From assembly GCA_002633005.1 (NCBI GenBank), contig NMRA01000232.1, positions 64,001 through 128,000 on the forward strand: DNA of 64,000 nucleotides. Reading direction: 5' to 3'. How positions within the stretch are numbered: position 1 is the first letter of the stretch; every line of letters starts with the position of its first letter. Source of the stretch: Phoronis australis (lineage: Eukaryota; Phoronida; Phoronidae). The notes under the pieces were generated by a model. The model ran no database searches. It was given only the letters and a program-made list of their open reading frames with translations, and was not told the origin of the DNA. Of the stretch, positions 47,401 through 59,400 are shown piece by piece. Both the position numbers and the translations under genes were made by a program.

Positions 47401-50400
47401 CCCATCCACAGAAGGAACACATGTGCAAAATTTCATGAACATACGTCAAGGCGTTTTGGAGATAGAGCAGCGGACGCCGGACGCCGGACACCGGACGCCG
47501 AAAGCCGGTCGCCGGACGGTCGGACTGACGGACGGAGATGACGGCATAATGCGTTCACATATAAATATGTGGGCGCATAATAAATGCACTTACAAAATTT
47601 TGTAAAGATGCTGCAAACGGTTTAGGAGATATAGCCATAGGTGCAAAAAAAAACAAAACTGCCACTAGGAGGCGCCACAGTAGTTGAAGTCGGAAAATAA
47701 TCGTCAACCGTCCTCTTCATAGACCCTATTCACGCCGACAGGAGGTGCGTTCCAAAACGAGGCTCGCTACGATAGCTCTGGTGGCTTATCCGCGTAATTG
47801 TACTCCGCGTTGCTCGAACAGCTAGAAAAAATATGGACACTCTGTTTTACAATCCCTAAGGACGTTGGGATCCGGAAGCGTTGGGTCCTTGCCATACGCC
47901 GCGACGAAGAAAAATATGTCCGTGTAAAATTTATAACTGTTTTCGAATCATAATTTGTCGCATCTCGGACTGGATGCCGCCATCAACGAGAACCGGATAA
48001 TCTTCGGCCAGCCAGGCTGTATTTTCATGACTATATGGGTTGAAGAGCGATGCATTTTTCTTTACAAAAAGGACAGGGCCCTCAATCCCTCAATTTTGGG
48101 GCCAAATATCGGCTCTATTCCCCTCTCAAAAATATTGAAAAATCACGCGAAATTTCCGGCCACGAGGCCTAAAAATCCCCTTTGTGATTGAAAATTTCGC
48201 TCCAACGGTTCAAATCACCTGTGATCACAGAGGTGACAATTTGAAAAAGTAAAAAATCATAGACGGATTTAGGGGGGCGGGGGGCAGGGGCGCGGCCCCC
48301 CCTTGACTGCCGCAAGCAAAATAAACCAGCAAAACGTGAAGCGGGAGCCGTGAGGAGACTTGTACTGAGTTCGAGCTAGGACCGGTAGCGGACAAGAGGG
48401 GGAAACACGTTCCGTTTTATTTTTTTAGTCCAACGACAGATTTCCTGAGCAGAAAGTATACATCCTCGGCGCCCGCAACTTCCGGGCCGCCTGCGTGCAT
48501 ACTGACAATCGCGCTTTGCCCGCTTGTCCGAGGATGTCGGGCCCCGGCTCCCTCACTAGGCTTATATGGTATCCTAGATCAGCCACTGAAAATGCTACTT
48601 GAGACAGAGCTATTAGAGCTTGCAAAAGGACGGGGTGCTATTGATGGTGATCGGTAGGTCAGTAGAGTTTTCACTGACCGGTCACTCGGTGAACAAACGT
48701 TCCCTTCTCAGAGGGCCGCACACACATGAGGCACCTTTCCCATCGGATATGAACGAGGCCTCTGAAGAAACATGATAACTATGCTTGTTCCAGGGGGATC
48801 CAGGACTTTGAGTTGGGGGGGGGGNNNNNNNNNNNNNNNNNNNNNNNNNNGGGGGGGGGGGCTGGGGCATAGCCCCTTGGCTCCCCTCTAAATCCACCAC
48901 TGTGTTCTATCCAGTTAACTCAAATTGAGCTCTAAAACGAGGTTATGCTTTGGACGAAAGAATTACATAGGTGTTTTAATTTTAAAATTCAACTTGGTCG
49001 AGATTGATATTTGAAAAATATAACACATGGAATAGACGTAATTATTAAAACCAAGAAAGCTGAATTGGTGGTCATATAATTTTTATTTTCAATTGCGAGC
49101 CTAGTTTTTTATCGTAATCAAAATATATATTTAATAACATCAAGTATTATTTCAGATCAATGACAACTCAACTGTTAGTCCCGGTAGTGCCTACCTCACC
49201 AGGACCTAGGCTATGCTTGAATCTACTGTAATAGGCCTACTCTTGATCAACAAATTAAACCAGATGAGACTAATTGCACATGACAGCAAAATGCTATGAG
49301 CCACCACTGTCGAATATGTCTTCAACTCGTCAACAATAGGACCAGATGACCTGGTTCGTGTAGAAAGCATTTTTATCAAAAATTTATTGGATGAAACGTA
49401 ACCCTGCATTCAGCATGATACCTAATCCGTAACACTACGATCGCAGCAATTTGGTCATGTTTACTTTTCATGTTTCGAACCTAGTTTTCCTGAAAAAACC
49501 TATATCCTTTCGTCAGACAACTCTTTGGTGCATTGACTTGTTCTTTAACTGTATATTTCTACGTCTCTGGGGTTAATTATTGACATTTTTAAGATTTAAT
49601 ATTCAGGTTGGTCTCCAAAGACCGGCCATTTAACTCACGCAATGTAAATTTCCGCTTTGTTTATCGCAGTGGGCCTCGCTTTGGATTTTAATGTCCGCCG
49701 CGTGAATAGAGTCTATAGCAAGAACATACATGCCAATTTTCACAATAATGCTTAGAGCGGTTTGGTTGACATAGGGGTGCACGTAAAAAAAGACTCGAAA
49801 ACAGTAAAATTGGCCACTAGGTGGCGCAAACTATGTCGAATCCATCCGAAAACGGGAGGATACTGGCACTAATAGATACCTATATCCCAAATTTTATGAA
49901 AATACGTTGAGGACCTTTAAAGATACATAGGTAAACGTAAAAAACTAATATGGCCACTAAGGGGCACACCGGTAGACGGATCCGTCTGAAAGTTCACTCA
50001 TGCCGTCCCATCCAAGCAAGGAACACATGTGCAAAATTTCATGAACATACGTTAATCGGTTTTGGAGATGGAGCAGCGGACGCCGGACACCGGACGGACG
50101 CCGCCCGGACGGACGGACGGACGGACCGGGACGGACGGACACAGATGACAGCATAATGCGTCCACATATAAATATGTGGGCGCATAAAAACGGAAAATCA
50201 CATTCTGGCATATTCAGGATGCCATTTTCCATAAAAAAAGAATCCGTCGCTTTTGATTTGACAAGGATGAGAAAGAGAATTATGCGTCGAACCAGGAAGT
50301 CACTGTAATGACTCCCTGGTCGACCTGTTATGAACACCAGTATTTACAGTGTTCAAAGACCAGAAATCACGTTTCAGACATACTGCACGTTCCCTCGCTC

Positions 50401-53400
50401 TCTGTCCAACCCTTCCTCCTTTCCTCTCTCCCTCAATCCCCCCTCCCTCTCTCCCTCAATCCCCCATCCCTCTTTCCCTCCCTTCCCTCTCATCACGTGC
50501 ACTGTTTAAGAACGCCCCCTACCGTGAATACGCTGCCGAGCCATTTCTTGAACATTTCAGCCTCAGCGTGAAGTTCGTCTCCGGTAGCTAGTGGCAATAT
50601 CTGCTGAGCATTTACAGCTTTGAATGTTTTGTCCACGTTTTTGCCAAACTTGCAAAAGTTTAGGTAAGCACTTGATCCCAAGGCAAAGATGGCATACTTG
50701 GTCTTTGGAAGACGCTTACTGAAAAAGAGGCGCATTAAATTGATAAATTGCAATTAAAAGAAATCTAAAACACAACAGGCGTGAGTTGAATTTTAGTTGA
50801 ACTCAGGTCGAGACTAGACGTCCACGTTGCACGCGTAAGGTAGAAGACTGGACACAATTCCATACATTTCAGAATTGATGCTCCCATAACATTAACCACT
50901 ACGTATATGTGTTTATACCCTCATAATTCGTATATTGACGTGTTGTAAAGTGCCAGCTTATATTATCCCACAGTGGTGAACTTGTGTTCCTTTACAAATG
51001 AACCAACAGGATTAGATTTTTATATAGTGGTAATAACTTTATTACTTCAGCCGATCAATCGATAATTTAATGGGAGTACAAAATCGAATTTAACAGCCCC
51101 ATATAAAATGAATTCGTATTGGAAAAGGCGATGGGGCATAAATTCCGGAATATATGGGGCATCAAAATTCTAGAACTATGTCCACTCCGACCTACCATAC
51201 TCCAGCACTGCTAAAAAAGCTCTGCGATTTACATACCCTTCCTTGGCAAGCTCCTGAATGTCAGAGTAAAATTTGGCGCCGTTGGTGGGCGGGTCACCGT
51301 TACCAAACGTACTGGCGATGATAAGAACGAGTCCCTCCTCTGGCAAATTGGACACGTCGTAGTCGTCCATACATTTCACCTGAATGTGTGTGAAAACTTT
51401 AGAGTAGTAATTTTAGCCAATTTGTATGAGTGCGACATCAGTTTATTCATTTTAATAAAAGTAACAATAAGGGGACCATGGGGGGGAATCGCCACGTACA
51501 AAGAATGCAGTACAGTGTAGGCCTACATGTATGTTAAGGCATTGAAGTAACATCTATGGGCTCCATTCCGACCATAATATAACCATAGAAAAGCAAGAGG
51601 CCTTGTTCAGGGAGTGGCAACGATTCCTTTAACCACAATACCGGATCAGCAAACACGATATTCGCGGTACAAATCCCATGGCATACCCGCCCCCTTAAGC
51701 TCCAAACACAAGGTGACTAAACTCTAGTCCAGTTGACCAATTCGATGAAACCAAATTACCAATGGATTAAAACAGGATTGGAAAACGTTGCCTGTCTGTC
51801 GAGCGTAGCGCTCAGATTTTCCTGTCTCAGTCGCGTACAGAACAAGAACTCTTGGTTGGTTTGTCCGTAGTTTTACCGTCAAGGATGAACAGAACAAGAC
51901 GACACTAAAAATGCAAAAAAGAACCGTATTCCAGAAACACATAGTACCAGTATTGTTATTGTCACGGTAGTTCATACGATCGTATGGCATTTGATCATCC
52001 ATATTATTCATATACAAAAGAGGGCGCTGCATCAGTTAAATAGCTACAAACTGACGCTTAAACAAATTTCAACGGGCCATCTACAATAATGACTGAAAAG
52101 AATTCATAGAAAGCCTAATACCAATCACATTTATAGACTTTAGTTCACTCAGAATAATAGAACCGTTTGTAAACTCAGAAACTCTTCCCTGGAGTTTGGC
52201 GTTAATTTTACTTGGTTATCACGCTCCACGTCAAAAGAGAATAATGAGCTTGTTCAAAGTTTCATCTACACAAAATTGATTAATGTCAATCACAAAATTT
52301 ATCAACATCAAATAGTTAAAAGAAAATTGGTATGTTAACGTACGAAGCTGCACTTTTGAATGAATGGAGTTTTCGCGAACCAGTGGCCATCTTGAATTTC
52401 ATCTCCATGTGGCAGCTATTCCATACGTGTGTCAGCCAAGCGTCGCTGATGTATTCGTACGACGGACGCAGATGGTAATTCAACATCTCCTGGTGCCAGA
52501 CTTTACATAAGCTGCCACCTATCGGCGGCACCACCCATACCCAGTCGGCGGGACATCCCCTGCGCAACTTCTGCTCGTTAGTCATGTGAGCCATGAACGA
52601 ATCAGAAGCAGAATGATGATCAATAACTGTGGCACCAGCTTCCTGTAAAATATTTTGATTGACGTTTTTAACCGATCCCATAGTCGCTCCAAGGGACCTC
52701 TTCTAACTAATAAAGCCAGCCATGTTCATCAGTTCCAAAACACAATTGCTCAATTTTTAGTAACTGAAAAAGTTGCATGTGTCAAACGCCGAGGGAAAGA
52801 TTTTTTTGGTAAACGAAAAGAGCCATTGGTGCGAATTCACCCAGATCGATGTTCAATGAAAAACATTACGTTTCACACATACGAAAACACCCTTTTATAA
52901 AAGGGCGTCAGCCGAAAATTTAAGCAACACCAAGTCCATGTCACACACATGATTTACTAAATTCAACGAAATTAGAACACAAACCTTGTAACTGTATAGT
53001 ATAGCTTTGTTGACCTCCACAAAGGCTTCGTCTTTCCATAGTGAGTAGTTAGACCTAGTGTCTAAACCCATCATTTTGGCAATAGTCTGTGAATAAATGA
53101 ACGGCAGTCACAGGCCTCGCATAGTTACTGTTTCGACGGTCTCACAAGAGCAAAGCCAATTTGGCGTTATTCATTCACAAGCATTACTACAGAAACAGCT
53201 TTTCACGATGTTTTTTCAGTAACATTTCACAGAAAATGTTACTATGTAGAGTCCCATTGTCTAAATAGACCCTACGAAAGTAAAGTAAAGTTGCAGTGCC
53301 TGAATATTCTTAGGTAATTCTGGTCTTTACCCTGACTCACTGCGACCTGCGCTGATACGCCGTAAAATGTAAAGTTATGTCATTGTTACATTTTACGTTG

Positions 53401-56400
53401 CTACATTTTATGTAATTGTTACAATTTATGTCGAATGCACCTGCGAGAAATTTATCATTGTTACATTTTACGAAAGCGACATCATATTTCATGAGTTTGT
53501 ATGGTATTTGTCACACGGAGGAAAACCGTTGACACACTAAACGCCTTCTTTCTCGGATAGTGTGAATGAAATTCTATCAAATGAGCCAGGTCGACTTGAT
53601 AGATGTGTCCCTATGCACTTTCCATGTTTTTTAACATGAGTAGTTTTATAGTATTGTCAAAAATGTTCAGAGAACAGTTTCAACTCCACACGAAAGGAGT
53701 TTTACAGGATCAGGTACCAAGTTTTTTATTGTTAAAGCGTTCTTGCAAATCTTTTGTTGGCGCTCATAAACCAACTGTGTATCCCACATCAGTAAACACG
53801 CTTCCCTTGGTATGAAAAATAATGACATCATATTTGGTTAGTATTTATCGTATTTCTTCGGGAACGAACGACAAAAACATTTTTTTTCATGGAGAATTCA
53901 ATTTCGGAAGCCAATTTGATAGACAATTGACCAGTTTTAGTCCACGATAGTTTATTTCGGCCATTGTTTTAATTGCCACAATGACTTTCTAAAACCGCTC
54001 TGAGGAGGTGGCTTATTACAACTATTATTAAAATCTCTTGGTCTATTTACACCGACCTCTAGTCTATTTACACTGTCACGACGCTTTGGTCGGTCTATTC
54101 TCCGGCCATCGTCAGGTGTTCCTGCGTTCTTAGAAGAACGAGCACTGATATGTGGTACACTCATGGTGTGTGTGATTTTTTTGTCCTAGGCAGGATTTGA
54201 ACCCACGCCTTCTAAAACTACTGATAATTCGAGTCCAGCACCTTAACCACTCTCCGTAGTGTAGTAACAGTTGTTACATTTTACGGCGTATCACTGCGCT
54301 CACCGACAAAAAATCATCGACCCTCATCAACTCCAACCAAGGTCTCGTGTTTATGTTTTTCTGAAAATCTGCACAAATGCACACAGCTAAGGGTGAATGA
54401 AGCTTGAAACGCCGTGATTTACCAAGCGATGACTAAGAAAAGACAGATCCCGTTTTAGTTTGGCTCTTCTCCGGTGGCTATTCTAAGAAAATTGGGCATC
54501 AAAAAGATCGCATCACTGATTGGATTTTCAAAATAACATGGACCGGAACCAACTGTTTTTACCTCATCACGACTTCGATCCCATTCACATATTACAACAG
54601 CTCATTCATTTATGTCTAGCAGTAGTTTTTTCGAATTGTACTTTTATGGTGGGTGACAAGACTAGGTGATCCGGTAAGCTATTTACACGCTGGTAGTCCA
54701 GTGTTAGGAAAAAGGTCTTGGGTTGACGAAGAGACCGCGTTTTGGTAAGTCACAAGCGCTGTCACCCACATATGTTCTACATGCCGTGCTTAATTGTTAA
54801 TTTACATTTGACACTATCGATTAAAACAAATAACACAATGTAAAAAATGTGGAGTTTGATGAGGGTTAACTTCGTTCACTTTGCGTTTGCTAATCCTATC
54901 CCGACGTGTAACCATGCAGCTGACCGTGAAGTCTGCTACAATTTTTATCGGGAACAGGAATTTGTAAGTGCGCCAAACGCTTTTGTTTGCAGCCAATGTT
55001 AGTGGAACAAAGATGGGGGATTATAGGGGCCTTTACATGTTTCCACGACTTGAGTAGTTGGAATTATAATTAGCATGATTGGCAAGTCCGAACTATCCAG
55101 TAAGTGTAAGCATAAATTGTATTCATTCTGATAAATCTTTGACATCACAAGCACGCGGGAGTTCATTTACTAGCCATCACTAACGTGCATTGTCTTTGCA
55201 GTCACCAGACGGTGAGATTGTCTCACCTAGAACTGTCAAACAACATGTAACTCGACTACATATCTTGAATCAGCTCGAAAACAGTTCGGTGAAAAGATAA
55301 TTTGCGAGAAAGGGAAAATGAAGGAATGAAGCCTAGATATCATTAAAAGCAGAAGATAATGTCGTGCTTTGTTCGTCTGAAATGCTGCATGTGGAGACAT
55401 TTTGACAGAAAATATCAGGTGTGTGCTAGGGAGGGTCATTGGCGGATTTTCTTAAACTTATATAAATATGAACACGGATACCTGAGATCGTCAGGTCGGA
55501 TCATTTTATTTATCTTATTCTAACAAACATGAGGTTGTCTCTAAGCATTATTCTATTTTTGCCTTATCCTATTTGCTTTGAATAATTGATTTATAGACTT
55601 ACTGGCAAGATGTTGTACCGGTTCGAATCACAAAAGTTTCTAGCTATTTCCGTCTGCATGTACCAACCGTTGAAAGGAGCCGCGGGAAACTGTATTCCTC
55701 CAACGTCGAGCATCATACAGGATATGGCCGGGACAGTGTACCACTTATACCCCAACCCGGCGAACCATTTGAACCTAAAATGCAATTGAAGAACAATGAC
55801 TGGAAGAGGAAATGAGATGAAATAAAATAAACCCAAAACACCAATTTATTTATTTATTTACTATGTCCCTTATAACACGCAAAAGTGATTCAATCACCAT
55901 TAACCACAATCAAGTTTCCAGTCAAATGATTAAGGCTGCGGTGAACCTGGCAACATTTTCGCAGACACCAAGCCACGAGCCTCTTCCAAGCACACTTGCT
56001 CACGAAAACAACAATATTGTGGAATGCTAATTAATTTTAATATTTTCAGATATGCAATATTGTTCGAGTACAAAATTCTTTTTAATTTGTTAATCTGGCT
56101 TTAATATTCATGTTTGCTAAATTTGTGTGTGTTTGTGTGTTTGACATGGCCTCGATAAGCGTCTAATGTGCTTGTTTCATTACTTGTACCCCTAAATTAG
56201 GTCATGGTTATACAAACATATAAATAAAATAAAATAGTCAAATAATGTCATGCGACATCATATAGTACGCGTCAATCTGTCGTGGTTTAGGTCCCCACGT
56301 TGCATCATGCTTGCATGGCTTCAAGTCAAAGTTAATTTGGGAATACACTTGATGCTTGACAGGCTGCGCCATTCATTGTTTTAGCAAGACACGCTGCGAG

Positions 56401-59400
56401 AGTGAAATGCTTTTACGATGAACGTCATCCAACGGAGAGATCAGCGCATGCCCAATTAGACCGATGAAAGAATGCAATAGATAACAAATGAACTTGTATT
56501 ATTTTGATTGGTATACTCTTACTTAGGATGCTTCATTGGTACTTCGCCGATTAAGTGTTTGGGAATTTCAAACCACTTGGGGTCTTCGCCGCTAGCTTGT
56601 ATGACAAGAGGGAGTACATCGAATTGTCCCCCTTTACCCTTCCAACCCAGCGTTTCGCACACCTGAAAATTCAAATGGTGAGTATTGAGGTATTCAGCCC
56701 TGGACGATAAAAAAGTCCGGCTTGTTGAGATTGAATACTGAAACACGTCGATGTTTGATAAATACATTGTGATGTTTTCTAAACGAGCCATAGATTAGCG
56801 CTAAGGCGAAACCTGAATTCCCATGAGACATCGACTTTTTACCAGTGTTTATATTCTTGCAAACTATGAGAAAAATCGTCACAATTGAGATCAACTGACA
56901 CCCTTCTCGGTTTTTCAATTTCCATATCATTTTGTATGGGGGCGGGGCGTAACAGAGGAGGCTGATGAGAAAAATAATTGTCGGTTTGACCTTGTTTTGC
57001 CCGCTTTACCCCTTCCCTGTGAATCCGGCACTGGTTACGTGACATACACCGTTCACTACAATGATTCTTACGTGCTCGAATAAGATTTTTGTTTCTGTGC
57101 ATCCATTAGCTGGGGCGTTTTTCTTTTTCACAACTTATTATTCCAGGAAACGAAAAACAACAGCATGTAATCAAAAACTAAACAAAGGTAGTTATTTTTC
57201 TATACGATGCGCTAGCCAGGTTTGCACAAAACAACAAAAATTACCCACTTGATGAGTTTGGTCATTAATATGTGTTATTGAAGAATACCGAGCGTTCGAT
57301 AGTGTGACCTCATCGTCCATATCAAACGAAGGTGGATAACTTTGAACCAACCGGGGCTGAGTTGCGTACTGAAACGCAAGAATCTCTAGAAGCATGCTAG
57401 TGTGATTACGTTCTTCACTTGTAATACATAGCGAAAACTCGCGAAGTGTTGGGTATAATCTGCATTTTCGCGAGATTTTCACGTCTACGGAATGAGAGCG
57501 AGAAAATGTGATAACTGGAACTAGTTATGCATTCCATCTTTCACTGTCCAGTGATGTTTTATCATACAGACAGAGAGATCAACCAATTGTAAAACTTCAT
57601 ACACCTAGATAAGCCCACCTTGGTAAACTCCACTTCGGCCGGATCTCCCATCACACTCCCATCCGGCTGCCTGTAACCAGCATAGCGGATCAATTGGTGG
57701 TTCCATACCCGAATGTCCTTTTCCGGTGATCCCACACGTTGTTTGAAAACAGTTATGGTAGACCTAGACGTTACAGAAATAAGCCAAAACTAAACATTTT
57801 CGAAAAGCACTTTTATGAAACTTGTTTATACGGTATGCTAGAACTTACTGAGAAAAGTCGGTGTCGACCACTAGCACAGTCCCACATGTTTTCAACACAT
57901 CTTAGCCTTACATTGTTCAATATAACAAACCCAATACAACATCTTAAACACAAATAACAAAAGGAATTTTGTTTATGTGACAAAGCTACAAATTTCAGAA
58001 AAAAAGTTAGCCCAGATTTCCCATTTCACATTAGCGATACATTTTGCAGTAACACACGAGTCCCCGGTTTCGTCCACCAGCTTGAATATGTATCAAGCGT
58101 TTCCCCTATAGTGTGAGTGGATGTGAGAGCAACTGCTGCCTATCTTCTGAAGGATGATAGTTGGATCATCAAAACGTTGCTATTTTGTTATTCCCAAAAT
58201 ACTCAGCATAATCACAAAACCTCTTTTCTTTCTCAGAACCACATGTGCTCGATTTCGGGGCACATCAATGCCGATGATTTTAGTAGGCCTACTACTCCGG
58301 CTAGCCAGGTTTTCACAGTCAACCGCAGACTGTCAGAGGTCATACTGTCAATTAGCCCTCGATACAAAAAAGTCTTCACGTAATTGCAATCAATGCCTTA
58401 CTCCCATTACAAGTGCAAATTGTTGCTATATGCGATCACGCCGGCATCGGCTGAACAGCGAATTCAAGAGGCTGGGGGATAAAACTACTAGACTTCATGA
58501 ATAATCTGTACACTTTTGTACGGTCCAAACAACGCCGCAATTTTCACGGACTTCTGGCATAAATTTACTATCAAGGTATGTATTCCCATAGAGCACAATG
58601 TAAAACTCGTCGCTACTACCTAGTTATCCACTACGCTACTGCGCAGGCGCATGCTCAACTAGTATATCCAGATTTTCTAAAAATGTTAAGTTCGTAAAAC
58701 CGGAGTTTACCACACTGGTTGACGTTACAATTTTGCATGTTTTTGGTTTCGGGTTTGTGTATCAAAATTTGTGTTACATGCAGTCTTCAAATACATTCTA
58801 TGTCGGGCTAATAACCTCCATTTTGAGAGTAACACTAGACTTGCCGTATGACTGAAGTTCATAATTGCAACGTCTCCGAGTGTAAGTCTGAGGTTACGAA
58901 AATACCCGATTTTTTTCCGTATGACGCTACCAAAGCCAACATGCGAGGTGTTTCCCTACGGACATAAATGCACACATGCTGACAAAGATAGTCCCAAACT
59001 CGGCCTACTGACAACATGCGCCGACAGTGGTGCTCTCATGTGGTGAGGGTGTGGGTACGCTAACGTCAGGTTTTGAGCAAAAAATTTACGCTAGGTTGCG
59101 ATCTACTGTTCATGTAGCAAGTGCAACGTGTGGCCACAAAATTCTCAAAGTACGACAAATTTAAGTGCTACCTAGTTGAATTAAAACTGGTGAAAGAGGA
59201 AGTTTTGTGAAGAGACTACGACAAGAACTGATATCGCCAGCGAAAACACGTCAGGAAAAACTTTAGTGGGGCATTGTGGAGGCCCAGTTGTCGCAAGGGT
59301 CCAAAGTTTCACAACGGCTGGATTGTTAATATTTAAATCACCATTCACAAACCAGCTTTTCATAATTTGTTGAAATGCGGTCCCAACGCTTTCACCTAAC

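Noticed and set aside
48682-48900. Open frame on the minus strand
   Set aside because: It crosses the N gap and a G homopolymer.
54184-54265. Possible tRNA-Ser gene
   Set aside because: The anticodon and acceptor stems do not pair fully, and it lies inside an inverted-repeat element.
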